Notes: generated by a model not told the origin, from the letters alone. A stretch of DNA of 64,000 nt from Linnemannia hyalina (GCA_019671135.1 JAHRHY010000008.1:2170001-2234000); one strand, 5' to 3'. Shown: positions 13,101-25,248, numbered from the stretch's first letter. Translations and numbers: made by a program.

Positions 13101-14677
13101 TGCAAAAAGCAAGAAAGAAAAAAGCTAAGGGAGAGAAAAGAGAGCGGGGGGTGGAGGTGGGGGAGAGAGAAGATTGCGAGAAAGACAGATAGTTGTGAAC
13201 GAGAGAAGGGGGCAGGATTACCAAGTAAGAAGAAAGGAAAGGAGGACGAAGAGGAGGGAAGAGGAGGAGCGATTTGGGCGAGGGGTTACAATGCACGCTA
13301 GGTCAGTCCCAGGAGACAATGGCAGATAGAAGAAAAAAGTGATGTTGCTGCTGTTGTTGACAAGATGAAGGAGCTGTTGCTATTGGTGCCTGGACTGGGC
13401 TGGTCTGGATGAGTGAATAAGGATTACATGTATAATGGGACTCCCTGTCGTGCCTGTCAGTTCGATGGGGTCGTCATCTTGGTCAGAGAACATCGTGGCG
13501 GTGGCTCTGGTGGTTATTTGATGGTGCGTGTTTGTGGTGGTTCGTGGTGGTCATGGTCCTTCCGAATACAAAAAATAGGAGAGAGAGTGTGTGTGTTTGT
13601 GTGCGAGAGAAAGAGGGAGGGAGGGATGAAGAGAGGGTATTGACACTCCCTTGGAGGAAGATGTCGGGGATGAGTGAGTTCCTGTACTTTTGAGGAACAT
13701 TGGAGGGAGGAGCACCAAAGGAGGACCGCATTGGATCGAATGAATGGACCCATGGAACATGCATACATACGATTCGCTTCCTTCCTTGGTTCTTTACTGT
13801 TCTTTGCTTCTGTTTTCTTTTTCTTTTACTTTTTCTCTCGCTCCTCTTTTCGTTCTCTTTTCGATTCATCCCACCTTTGGTGTTGTTCATTTTCTCCTTT
13901 CATCGTTTTCTCAATCCTCAAGTCCCCCTTTTTGCCTATCATCATCAGCTTCTTCCTTCTCCTTGTGGTCCGCGTCGTTCTCTTTTTTCCTCTGTTGACA
14001 TCGTCTTCCATCCTCTCCTTTCCTCTCATCTCCTCTTCACTCTTCTCCATCATCCTCCCCTCTCCATCTGTCCTCTCTTTCTTTCTTTTTTCTATCCCTC
14101 GTTGTCTCTCCCGTCCTTTTGTTGTCTTCTCCTTCTTTACACCCGATCCTCTTCTCTTCTCTTCTCTCCTTACACGTCCTCACCCCCCGCTCACCCCTTC
14201 TTCCTCTCCTCTCACTTGTCCTCTCACCCTTCCCATCACATATCCTTTTCTTTTCTGTCGCTGACTAGTTGCCTTGCCCTTGTTGGTCATTTTGGTTTCT
14301 TCATCATCCTTGACGATACGCCATTGATTACAAGGACCCACAAAAAATCCCTGTCTGCAGTTGTCGTTAATTACCGCCCTTTTTTTATATATTGCGATCG
14401 AGGCGAGGGAGCCTGCTCTTTTCTTCCTTTTTTTTCCCTTTTCTCTCTTTATCTTCTTCCTTTGACCTTCAATCCCACCTCCATCTTCCCTTGTCATATC
14501 CCGGTTATTGTCCCTTACTCTCTTTTCTTTCTTCAACTTCAACATTCACTTCCTCTTCCTCACTTATTTGCTCTTTTATCAACGATTTAGTTACTGTCGC
14601 TATCGTTTGCCTTCCGTCCTCAATCTCTCCCTTGTATACTCCTCAACCTTCTGCCTTGAAGCTTTCAGCTTCGACAG
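10135..14677. other. Long divergent intergenic region between ATM1 and the TEA factor
   Basis: 4.5 kb without a supportable gene. The ATM1 promoter must lie at 10135-10500. From about 12130 to 14677 the plus strand is strongly pyrimidine-rich, with long CT runs up to the TEA start, consistent with an extended promoter and long leader of a regulatory gene. Several open frames of 100-300 aa here are Ser/Leu/Phe/Pro low-complexity translations of CT tracts. I see no tRNA and no transposon end. Confidence 0.55.
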
Positions 14678-17411
14678 ATGGATAACATGTTTGCAGCAAT
14701 ATACCCCGACCACTCAAGCAATATGCTACACCCGTTTGACCTCCCTCCTTCCGCGTCCTCTCCCCCCTTTCTTTCCACAATACCATCTTCGATGGACCTC
14801 GTCAACCCTTCAGGCCCTGATCCTTTTCAGACTCCCTCTCCTGCTCAGCTGATGCCATCACCATCACCACTGGATCTCACAGCCAGTGACAATGACGCCT
14901 TCCATCAACAAGTCTTCGAGTCCATCCTCAGTCCGACACATCTCACCTCAATTCATTCCACCGCCACACCCACTCCTGAATCGCTCTTCACTCAAGCTCT
15001 TTCCCAGCCCTCATCTCTCTTCGACTTGACGATGCTCGATGTGACGACTGAGCCCGTTGCTGTCCCAGACGCGACTACAACGCGTCCTGACACGACGGTG
15101 ACTGACAAGGAACGAGTCACACCTTCTACCACTGAAAAGAAGACATCATCTGCACCCAAGCCTAACATGACCAAGCGCCACAGTGTCAGTCGTCAGGCAC
15201 ACCAACCGCCACTTGTTACCCACCAACACCATACCCCACCACCTTTTGTGTCTCCCTTGCTTCAGCAACAACACCACTCCCATCCTCTTCACCAGCAACA
15301 GCTATTACAGCAGCAGCGACAACAGCAGCACCAGCAACTTTCAGCACACCCCTCATTCTCACACTCACATAGCCACCACCATCACCATCATAAGACTGGC
15401 TCGCTGGACTTGTCACGAACAGGACTCAAAAACTTCTTCCAACAGCCACAACCACAAACTCAGCAGCAGCCACAACAAAATGGCATGGTGGCTCATGGTC
15501 ATCTAACGACAGCAGGACGTATCAACCTTCCAATGCAAGGAATCTCTAGTCTTGCCACTATTCTCGCCTCTCCAACACAACTTCCTATCAAGGAGCAGCT
15601 CGAGCAAGACCAGCTGCTAATGGAAGGGCCTTCTCAGGCCTCGCAACTACAGCAACAAGAGTCTTCGTTGGACCATGATCAGTTTTTCCCCCTACAGCAC
15701 CTGTCTCTTCATTCCAATGGTAGTGCGACACTTGGTTCCGGTGGACCTCAGCGTACACAGTCTAGTTTGAAGCGCCGCCTAACCAAGGATAAACTTAGCA
15801 AACATGACCGCGAGGAAGTTTGGCCTTCAGATGTCGAGACCGTGTTCTATGAAGGTAGGCTTTGAAAAACACAGCTGTTACCATCACAACTTCATAATAT
15901 ATTCGCTCCAAGGCATGTTTCCAATGTTTCTAATGTTGTATACTTGTAATTTCCATTTCTCCATGGTAGCATTGGAGGTCATTCCCAAGCTTGGACGCCG
16001 CAAAGTCCTTGTCGATGGCAAACCATGTGGCCGCAACGAACTCATTGCCGATTACATTTTCAAGCGCACCAATAAGATCCGCACTCGCAAGCAAGTCTCT
16101 TCTCACATCCAAGTTCTCAAGAACACACGCAAGAGCGATACCGCCTGTAAGTTCAGCCACATTTCCCTGTGGTTTATGTCATATAGGACATTGCGGAGGA
16201 AATTCTTACTGACGACTTTATCAACATCTATTATATTGTTTATAGTCATGAAGCTGCTGATGGATAGTGGCGATGGCGAGGACGATTTGAATATCGATGT
16301 CACTGGGACCGGCTACTTTTCAACGTGCGAGAGTCCCGAGGCATCTCCAACATCGCCTACATCACCGATCGGATCGAGCCTCTTGGACCAACGACGCAGC
16401 TCGATGACGGCCATCCCATCTTTTGGCTTCAATCGCCAGCCACTTGCTCTGAGTTCGCCATGTCAGACCCGTCCAAGAAAGCATCGTCACACCCAAAGCA
16501 TGTCGTCCATCTTTTCCGAGGCCCTGACAAGTCCTTTCATCTCTCTGCCAAACCGCAACCAAGGCTCGAATCACTCTGTCTACCAGCAGTGCGGCGGTAC
16601 CCCGGACTCAGCCGTGTCGCTGTCCAACGATTTGCAGTGGAAGAACAGCCCGACGGCTTTCACATCTGGGTCTGGGTCAGAGGATGGCACATCTGACACG
16701 ACCGCGACAGGAGCCGGTGCTTGCAGTACGTTTGGTCGTGAGGATTCGGGGATGGGAGATTTGACGGCTGAGATCTCGTACGCATTCTGGCCAAGCGTCT
16801 TTGGCCTGTTCACAGAATACATCTCGGACATGACCCCAGCCGTGCCGCAGATGCATTCTCTGGCCCGGTCGCGCGATCTTGGTCAGCAGTCGTTTGGCAG
16901 TATCAACGTCCACCAGCTACCCCAGGAAAAGTTCCCGACCCTGTACGACCTCTACCAAAAGACCATGTGCACATTTTTGTTCTTCAAGATCAAGCTGGAT
17001 CTGAACCTGAACCTTAACGGCGTCTTTGGCAACACGTCGCTGTTTGATTCGACGGAGGGTCGACTGGTGGAATGCACGACATCTATTTATTCCTTTGGGA
17101 GCAAGGTCCTCGAGGCCAAGGAGCTCAAGCAAGCTGCCGTGGTCGACAACAAGTTTGTTTACAACTTTGAGTTTGTCAACCAGTTTTTTGGCGCTTTTCT
17201 CAATGGCATCCGTGGCCTGACAACCTGGGGCGAGATTGACATTGCGCTCACCAACCTCTCGGTCGTCCAGGTCTTTGAGGACAAGGACACCCGATTCGAA
17301 AACCCCGCACCGCTTCTCGTCATGGCCTTTGACTTTGAGCGCGGGCAAGGCGATGTCGAGACCTATTTTATCGCCGACGGATCGGACATGTTAGAGTCAC
17401 TTGTTTGTTAG
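14678..17411 (+). CDS. TEA/ATTS-domain transcription factor with TEAD-like C-terminal domain
   Basis: DNA-binding regulator of the TEAD/AbaA/Tec1 family. Exons 14678-15854, 15970-16146 and 16246-17411 give about 839 aa with a continuous frame. Residues 1-380 are Pro/Ser/Gln/His-rich and likely disordered, including Gln runs and a His6 stretch near nt 15370. The TEA domain (about 382-450) starts [16 protein letters not shown] and contains [19 protein letters not shown] and [15 protein letters not shown], which includes recognition helix 3. The second exon encodes most of it. Residues about 630-839 begin [13 protein letters not shown] and include a beta-rich C-terminus resembling the cofactor-binding domain of animal TEADs. 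AbaA and Tec1 control conidiation or filamentation; a developmental role is inferred. The stop lies 309 nt from the convergent HIS1 stop. Confidence 0.92.
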
Positions 17412-17679
17412 CCCCTTTTTTCATATTTTCTTTGTTCTTTTGTCTCTTTCCTGTACCATAATAAGTGTATCTACATTAGTTCATAAACATCTTTTCTTAA
17501 TTCTTAATAGTTGCGGGTACGTGTTATGGTCGGTAGCTATGAGACACTAAGCTTTTTGTACATAATAATAATACAGAAGCACGCCTGACTCCTTAACATT
17601 TTTGTCTTTTCCGTCCCCTCCAAGGTGAGCAGAACAACTCGAAAAAACAGGACGGGATGCAAAAGGACAGAGTCTAGGT

Positions 17680-17685
17680 TTTATT
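17680..17685 (-). terminator. Poly(A) signal of HIS1
   Basis: Plus-strand TTTATT reads AATAAA on the minus strand, 35 nt beyond the HIS1 stop. Confidence 0.5.
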
Positions 17686-17720
17686 AACTTTTCCATAGAA
17701 GTGCCACGGGTATGTTGTAT

Positions 17721-19339
17721 TTACACACGGCAGTTCTGGATGGCAAACAGGAGGATGTCGCGAGCACCGATGGCCTCCAAATCGTCCATGGTCTGGGCTA
17801 CGTTGTGCTTGAGGACCATGGAGCTGACGGCAACCCACTCTGGGTTCTCGAGAGGGGAGACCGTAGGAGCCTGACGACCGGGAGTGATGAGGGAGGCCTC
17901 TTTGAGGTGCTTGCGCTCGACGTTGTAGTTGATGTAGACGTACTTTTGGGCGGCGATGACTCCCTTTATCCGTCCAGCAATGGTCTGAACCAAGTCGGGG
18001 TGCGATGGCTTTTTGGATGCGATGAGCACAGCCTGTGAGGAGAGGATGGTGACGATATCGTGAAGTCCAGCAGCCTGCATCGTCTCTCCTGACTCGACCA
18101 AATCGACTATTAAACGCAGGTAAGACGGTGATTGGGAGGAATGGTTAGTGTTTAGTGTACAGAGAGGGTCCTGCGAGGACCCTTATTCCCAAGTGTTTTG
18201 TCGTTTTGAACGAGTGCAATATTGAAATATAGCCTCTTCGATCCCACTTCGTCCTGTGCGAATATGCGTCGTCCCATGATCATCCTGAGAACGAGCTACC
18301 GTGCCAGATCTACTCCCGATCTCTTGCAAAAGTGCATCCATGCATGTCGTCAATGCTGTACTTGCACCCTGACTATAGTTGATTGTTGTTCCCTGGCTGA
18401 GCTGAGTCATCCTTGGTGCTTGATGTGATAATTTTTCCCCTCACGTCGTCTCTCTTCTTAACCATTCACAATTTCGATCTCTCTCTCTCCCTCTTTAGTC
18501 TTTCTCATATACACGTCCCTCTTACATCGATCATTCATATATGCCCTGCCTCTTTATCCACCACACCTTCTCTTGTAGCCCTCTTTTCTGGCCCACCACC
18601 TCTTCCACCTCTTCCACCATACGAAAACTCAAAGAAACGATACATATAACATAATGAGACGATAAACAATAAATAATAAACAAAACAAATAGAGGACAAG
18701 AAAAGAAACAAAACAGAATGGACAAACGAACAATTGAAGACAAAGAAAAAAGAAGATCAATTGAAGACAAAGCATAAGCAAAAAGAGAGAGAGAGACGTA
18801 CCAATGCCATCAGCGAGTCCGAGAGCACAAGCAGCTTCGACAGATCCACTGACAAAGACCAACTCGGTCTTCTTTTGCGCGTCGGTTCCAACAGTTCCGT
18901 TGGCAGCAGCAACCTTGGCGTCGACTTCGTCAAAGAAATTCTTGGAGATACCCTCAAAACTGGTAGCGATTCTCTTTCCGACGAGATCATCGACCGAGGC
19001 AGCACCGTTCTTGACAGGGACCTGGACACAGAGTCTGCACTTGCCAAAGCCTAGCTCAAGAATCTCTGTGACCTTGTCCTGGGCTTCCGCCTCGGCGACC
19101 ATGTCCTGGCCGGTGATACCGAGGTCGACGTTACCCTCACCGACGAATTTGGCGATATCGCCAGCGGGAAGGAAGACGAGGGCGATGGGGAGGTTCTTGA
19201 CGAGGGCAATGTCGAGACGGTTCTTGCGGTGGAACTGAATGTCGGCGCCCTCGAGGAGGGAGAGACAAGCGCTGTGGAGGCGGCCCTTCTTAGGGATGGC
19301 GAAGAGGAGGCGGTCGGGGAGATCCTTGATGAGTTCCAT
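17721..19339 (-). CDS. HIS1: ATP phosphoribosyltransferase, first step of histidine synthesis
   Basis: Condenses ATP and PRPP to phosphoribosyl-ATP; feedback-inhibited by histidine through its C-terminal domain. Two exons (19339-18802 and 18106-17721) encode about 307 aa, matching the long-form HisG of fungi. Seen: RLLFAIPKKGRLHSACLSLL at the N-terminus, then DLGITGQDMVAE. The PRPP-binding signature is split by the intron (ACALGLADGIG then VDLVESGETM). The C-terminal regulatory domain includes YINYNVERKHLKEAS and PTVSPLENPEWVAV. The single intron is 695 nt, long for this window. Its donor (GTACGT) and acceptor (AATAG) restore a Val codon exactly. No lesion was seen. Confidence 0.96.
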
Positions 19340-20130
19340 TGTGTAATCAGAGTTCGAGTTTGTCGGTTGTTGGCTGAATGAAGAAGGAAAAAGAAAAGGG
19401 AAAAGGGGTGATGTGAAGAAGCAAAGAAAGGAGAAAATGTAGCCAAAGTAGCGAAAGCGTGCGATAAAAGAAAAAGAAAAAAAATGTATGACTCGATCAA
19501 GTGTTTGTTATCATTTTTTTTATTTGTGGATCGAGCACCGTGTCAATCAGAAGAAAAATCCCCGACGAGGACCCCACAGAGAAGGGAACCCACTCTTATG
19601 AGCGCATTATCGACAATGATTGGCTGACAAGGTTCAATTCAATCCGATCCACTCTCCACTACAAAGGACGCCACGATCTTTTTGTTTTTCATTTGCTTTG
19701 ACTCACACTTACAACGCTCTCTTTTTCTATTTTGATAAAAGACGCGCTGGAATGCGTGTGCACAACGTTCGTGTTCTTATTTGCCCTTTGCTTTTCTCTT
19801 GCTCTTCTTGTCGTCATTCTTACACTCAAAGATACTAAAACTAAAAAGCTCTTATCTAGTTGAACGCAAGGGGTGCAATGCCCCAATACTGCCATGTCGT
19901 GAGTTGGTGAATGGGATCCACAGTTGACTTTCCCTATTCCTTTTTGTGTCTGCTGGCTATTTTTTCTCTTCCACACAACCAAGGGTTTCAACTCTTGCCC
20001 CAACTCATAGTCAGAAGACAAAGTAATCGGTACAACATATTTACACTTTTGATCGTAGCGCTAATATTTCCTTCAAGAACACGCACCAGGGCACGTAGCC
20101 TTTTCTATCTATCTCTGAGGATCATCCAAT
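19340..20130. other. HIS1 upstream region; start of the accessory zone
   Basis: The first 150 nt are presumably the HIS1 promoter. The rest shows only short, compositionally biased frames. To the right of this point no intact housekeeping gene is seen until the HSP70-like gene at 62.8 kb. Confidence 0.4.
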
Positions 20131-21667
20131 ATTCACCATGGCTGGATTTCGACATGGGTGCTGCCTTCGGGCGTATGCAGGAGGGGGTGTCCACATTTAC
20201 CAACGACGAGGGCCACAAAGTGTCAATCAAGAAGATTTATCCGATGTTATAAGTCTAAAGGGACGAGTTTCTTGGTCCTATAAAGCACGCGTTTTACACC
20301 AAACATGCCTCGCTTTTGCAAATCATTAACCTCTTTCCATGTTACGGAAATAGGTAAGGAAATTCAATTTGGGACACTTCTAAACGGCACCAGGACACAC
20401 ATCGCAGCATCCTGTCGGAGATTAAACCCGCAGCGATTCGGCTTTCTATGGACAAGACACGCCTGTCCCAGGACCTCTCGTACGAGCTTGCAGTGACCGG
20501 TCGCGTGTGATCCCGTGAGCTAGAGACAGGAAGAGGAGGACCTGCTGCAGCTGCTTCAGGATTTGTAAGTAATCCATCATTGCCCTTTGGAGTCTCCCAA
20601 AACCCGCCTGTGTAACTCGCCACTTTCGTCTTGCCGACTCATCAATATAAACCTTCCCCCCTTCATATTTTTTGATAGTTCCAAGAAGTTTCTGCCCATC
20701 GGACTCACCTCTGTGGTGGACAATGAGGACACATATAGCCTTGGGGCTTTTGACTCTCTAGTGCCGTCTCTTTTTCCCGCATCGGATCCGGAGTACTATC
20801 TCTCATGGTCCATTTGCCCCTTACAAGGATCCCGAGAGCAGCGAGAGTTACGGAATGCGAACAAGTCTGATTGAACGATCACGAAGGATCTTCATGAGTT
20901 GGCTTTGCAGAAATCAGGGCTCCCAAGGACAGTCGCAGCACATTCCTCTACATCCAAGACAAGTGGGCATTGACGTCATTGGCAATGGATACGATCGACA
21001 TGCATTTACGTGAGCAGCGCACTACCACCTCAGTCGTTTGCCTGCAGGACTTTGGTAAGCAAGTCTTCTTTCTTGCTCTATCTTTATCTCGACCAGAAAC
21101 ACTAACTTTACTGGTCCCGTCTATTTTGTCCGCCTCAGGATATGAACACGCTGATTATGGGTTTCTCTTTTAGTTAGGAATATATCTGTGGATGGAAATT
21201 AGAGCCGGGTACCTGCCGCGTGGTAAGAACGACACCCACTGCTTGATCCGCTGCATGGAGCTACTCAACACCGTCAGGGTAATGTCAGTGTTCTATGACA
21301 GCCACTCCACATGGGTCTCAGGTTTTTTTCCGTGACTAACCCTGTTGTTTGGCTTCTTTTCTTGCTTCTTCGTTCTCAATAGGCTCTTCTAGATGACATC
21401 CCCGTTCTTCAATACGTGCATACGCCACCTCGGCGTGTTCCAGACCATTTTCTGCCAGTAGACCTTCGACCTCAGCCAACGAACATCATTCCTTCGTCTC
21501 GACGGTTCTTTGGTTGTGTTGTAAAGGCAAGCATCAACACCTACGAGAAGTTGACATCATCGTATGGCATAACTACTCGGTTCCCTTTCTTGCACATAAA
21601 CGTATTTAACCTGTTTGCAACTGCAAGGCTTATCTTCTTGCCCTTGCAACCCTCATTTGCTTGCTAA
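20131..21667 (+). pseudogene. Unrecognised degenerate coding block
   Basis: Short protein-like segments lie in order on the plus strand but in shifting frames. Examples are MGAAFGRMQEGVSTFTNDEG (20157), IKPAAIRLSMDKTRLSQDL (about 20421), KKFLPIGLTSVVDNEDTYSL (about 20684), IRAGYLPRGKNDTHCLIRC (about 21200) and LLDDIPVLQYVHTPPRRVPD (about 21386). Intron-like gaps separate some of them. The composition is balanced, unlike the low-complexity shadows elsewhere, so a decayed multi-exon gene is plausible. I do not recognise the family. Confidence 0.3.
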
Positions 21668-23594
21668 AATCTTGCGGGGGCTCTGTTGAGGTCAGGTGCA
21701 GCAATTAAGCAGCCTTTTTTAAATGTGGCTTGTCTTCGCCCCACTTTCCCGATATCGTTCACGGCGCTGCTTTCTAACGCCTCTATATGTAAAGTTGGTT
21801 TAATGCTTTGATTAGCATGGTGTGTACTTGAATGACATGGCGCTAATGATATGAAGAGTGCGTGAGGAGGTCCAACCTGAAAACGGTCGCGATGCATAAC
21901 TATCGCGTGGGGGTTGCAACACCAGTCCGGCTACACCCAACGCATCTGAGGCGATGACGAGCGACAGTGTCGATCGTGCGATGCAGCAGCTTCACGCGAT
22001 AACGAGGCTAGGCTGATGGCCTCTTGAACAGCTCATACATCAAATCCATTTGCTTGCACCCTAACAGCAGCGCTCCATGGAAACATCGCAACGGAAATGT
22101 TACTTCAGAAGTAGTGTTTATTGTCTAGTTGGTACTGTACTCGAAAGGTGCTCTTTCGCTTATGAAAACGGATGATGAAAACAGGGGGTGAAGGAGACGC
22201 GGCTAGTCGTTCCGCCCTGTTTAGTATTGTATTCTACATCAATGGATGATGGTCGGTGGTGTTGCTGTTGCGCTGCTACAGTTTTTTAGCATCTGTGGCT
22301 GAGGGCCAGAGGGTGCAGGTGCTGGGCGTCGATCAAGGTGACCTTGTTGGCAAAGACGGCAGAGGTGTCGTCCTCAAAGCACTTTGTTGATCACGGCATC
22401 GATGACACCGAGGTAGTGGTAGTACTGCAGATGACGTGCGGAAAGCCGCCGTGGGCCAAAGCAAGGCACAGGTGATCGTACAACGGCGGCGACAATGGGG
22501 TCTTCAGCTCAAGGCGCTGCAGCAGTGGACAGCGCGCTATTGTCAACGTGGCTGCGCTGTCATCCTAACGCGCCATGGACCTGCCTGATCCTCAGTGACT
22601 GAGCATAACAGCATTATCCACCCTGAGTGTGTCTATTGTTGTCATCAACTGTCCATGATGATGCCTAAATGATGACGGAAAAAGGGGTGTAATGGTCAGC
22701 AAAACTGTCAAAGGAGACGCACAACAGCACAATCCCTCCGCGAACCCCATACCCCAGACACGACTTGTTAGCCCTGCAAGGTGCTGCCCACTAGCTCTCA
22801 CCCCCCGTGAGAAAGAGCCACCCAGTTTCCGCACAGCAGCGAATGCCACACGAGAGCCAGATCCTAGAATGGGCAGCATGAACAGCCCCAGTGCCTGCAT
22901 CAGGTTTCGGTCTCCAAGAGAGCAAAAGCCGGAGGACCAGAAGCCATTCCCCTGCATTGCCACGACGAAGCTGCGAACCGCTTTTAAGGAACTACAACAA
23001 CCGCCGATCATGTCCACAGACGTTAGGAGCAAGGAACTCACAAGGCCAGATCCTCCGGTCCGGAATGCGGAGCAGGGCATGCAATGAAGGTGCGATCCAT
23101 GAAGGAAAGGGCCGTCATTACACAAGCAGCGCAACCTCGGCAATGCCAATGCTTTCGCAGAGGCCAGCCTTGGAAGCACCGAATCCTGGCCAAACCCGTG
23201 CCCCGAAAGGGTGGATATCAGACTTACAGGCCTCCCACGAGAGAGAAGACCCACCTCGGTACCCGTGTTTCACGCCATGCATCCGCCTTTATCTATAGCC
23301 CGCTGCCATTACCTTGAAAAGCAATACTGCCGAATGTTCTCTGCGAAAGAGGCTATGAAGGAGGAAAGAGTGGTGGTTGTTGGATTGAATGTGAAGTTGG
23401 ACTGGTTATGTAGTTGGATTGGAGTGATTGGATTGGATTGGATTCGGAGAGAAGGTGAAGAAAAACGGTTACAGGACAATGGACGCCATAATTACGTCAC
23501 CGAAGTGTGTAATTGTAGCGCCCCCTATAACCATAACTCGATCCATGTATTTGCTTATACACATATGGATCTAATATACTAAAATAGGAAATAA
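21668..23594. other. Non-coding or decayed accessory DNA
   Basis: A minus-strand frame of 220 aa (22592-23254) and overlapping plus-strand frames exist, but none resembles a known family and none has a supporting promoter or intron pattern. A GATTGG-type short repeat lies near 23410-23450. Nothing else could be supported. Confidence 0.4.
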
Positions 23595-23950
23595 CTATAC
23601 TGTTGCTGGTTTTTTCGTTTGACTCCCATCCCCCTCATCCGTCGCCTTTCGCTTGACCCCCCTCTGCCTACCAGACCCCCCAGGGCGAAGACCCGGCTTG
23701 AAACTACGCTCGCTCTGCATCCAAGGATAGTTGCCGTCAGTGTCCTTGGGCTGGAGGTAGAGTGGCCGCTGTTGCTCGAGCAAGTGTCCTCGGATGGCAT
23801 TACACATGTTGTGGCCGGCCATGATGTCGCGGTGCATGTACTTTTAACACTTTGAACAATACAATCGGCGGAAGTCAACTTGGCCAACGAACTCTCTGCA
23901 AGTCGGACATTTCTTGATATGTAATACTTATTGACATCAACAACGATGTA
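23595..23950 (-). pseudogene. Fanzor/TnpB-like C-terminal fragment (zinc ribbon and RuvC-III)
   Basis: Reading the minus strand from about 23950 gives VVDVNKYYISRN. After a frame change come KKCPTCREFVGQVDF, then RRLYCSKC, a stop, and MHRDIMAGHNMCNAIRGHLL. This is the TnpB/Fanzor terminus: a CxxC...CxxC zinc ribbon followed by the RuvC-III Asp in an HRD-hA-(H/E)NM context. It closely parallels the larger copy at 60409-60745 (CPHC, CPTC, HHRDVMAAENM, then EKQQRPEHLQP against LEQQRPLYLQP here). At least one frameshift and one internal stop make it dead. It has no upstream RuvC-I or -II. The Lys- and Arg-rich tail (VKRKATDEG) resembles a nuclear-localisation signal. Confidence 0.75.
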
Positions 23951-24444
23951 GGGAGAGCCAAAAAAAAGTCAATAAATAATGTCTCTTTAGCTGTACAGTT
24001 ACTTTTATTTCCATTTATCGTTTTTATTCCAGTCTCGCCTAAAATCGGTCCTGAGCGTTAAGCGATGAAGAGACTGCTAGTCAGTCTCGGTCCTCAACTC
24101 GGCACCCAGATGGTAAAATGAACATGTTACACTGTACTGTTCATAGCGAATGAAAAGTACAGGAGAAAACAGGTTCCTTTAGTGATCCTATTAAGCTACA
24201 TTTGACTCTCACTTCCTCAATTAAAAAAAGGCTGCTGGCACCTAACCTCAACAGAGCGGTAAGCGAAGAAGAAGTAGAATAACCTAGGATACTATCACAA
24301 CGCGATGCGCTGGAAAGGAGTTGACAAGGCAAGCAAATGTCGTTGTAAGTGGCTGTTGGTTTGTTTACCTCAATATCATTGCGCTATGGGTCAAATGAGG
24401 CAAAAAAGGTTAAAGAGTTTTGTTCGCTTGAATACTTCTCACCT
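23951..24444. other. Spacer without recognised features
   Basis: AT-rich, with no supportable ORF, RNA gene or repeat. Confidence 0.4.
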
Positions 24445-25141
24445 CTACGGCGCTTGACTTCCATGGCAAGTGTCTGTCGTTTCCGCAGCTAGTCGCTTCA
24501 TATCCTTGAGTGCCTGGACATCATCTGCCGAGAAGAGGTCAAAGATGCTGTCGTCGATTGTCAGGGTAATCTCTATAAGGCCACCGCTGTGCTTCTTGAG
24601 GGATATGTTCATGAAATAGCTGGCAATCTCGGCGGGGTAGCTCACGACGAGGCTGATGTAGTGTCCATGAGGCAGGCAGAGCTGACTGAGCTTGACTCCT
24701 TGGCACCTGATCTTTTTTGTCTGCACCGTCCCGCGGGCGTCGATCACGTCACCCTCGTAGAGCTTCTTACAAAGCTTGGCACAAACACGGGGCAGACAAT
24801 GTCGGAAGATGCAGAACCAGGGGGGAGAGTGTCGAGCTGCTACCCAGGGCGTCATCCGGTGCCAAGCCGCTGAACTGAACAACAAAGACAATGTCCGGAC
24901 CCGACACGTGCTCCTTAGGGTAAAGAATAGAGGTACAAGTTGACCATCACGTTCCGATTTGTGGCTGACATGCGCATCTAGAAAGTCGGCCATGGACATC
25001 TCCAGGCTGCCGGTAGTCCGCATGAAACCAGACCATCCAACTATAGATGCCTTGCGCCGAAACATGTCGTGAGGAGATTCGGCACCATGGAACAGCATTG
25101 ACGAAACTATTTTGCCATGAAATATCCGAACCATCTCGCAT
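24445..25141 (-). pseudogene. Decayed Crinkler (CRN)-like C-terminal region
   Basis: The minus strand encodes segments typical of the C-terminus of fungal Crinkler NTPase proteins, spread over two frames. Seen: YPKEHVSGPDIVFVVQF (about 24880-24930, off the main frame), LYEGDVIDARGTVQTKKIRC, LPHGHYISLVVSYPAEI and a closing Ile/Leu/Asp-rich segment ending before the stop at 24445. The main 229-aa frame crosses the frame change without an intron signal, and no header or NTPase domain precedes it on this strand. I interpret it as a truncated, frameshifted CRN relic. Crinklers are secreted or intracellular effector-type proteins with modular C-termini. Confidence 0.6.
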
Positions 25142-25207
25142 GGGATACTGACTTCTTATTCCTTGCCACGTGCTTTTTCTGTAGGGGAGCGCCGTAACTG
25201 GTCAACA

Positions 25208-25248
25208 CGGTACTGGTGGGGGCCACGGCCCTCACAACATTTTTTATT
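25208..25248 (-). repeat. Dispersed GC-palindrome repeat, copy 1
   Basis: On the minus strand this reads AAATGTTGTGAGGGCCGTGG and continues as CCCCCACCAGTA. Nearly the same sequence lies on the plus strand at 43539-43572 at the edge of the palindrome array. The core forms a hairpin (GGGCC-GT-GGCCC). Confidence 0.7.

Noticed and set aside
13700..14590. 296-aa plus-strand ORF before the TEA gene
   Set aside because: Low-complexity Leu/Ser/Phe/Pro translation of a CT-rich tract; frames overlap in all phases.
22592..23254. 220-aa minus-strand ORF
   Set aside because: Gly/Ser/Leu-rich, no recognisable motif, overlapped by equally long plus-strand frames.
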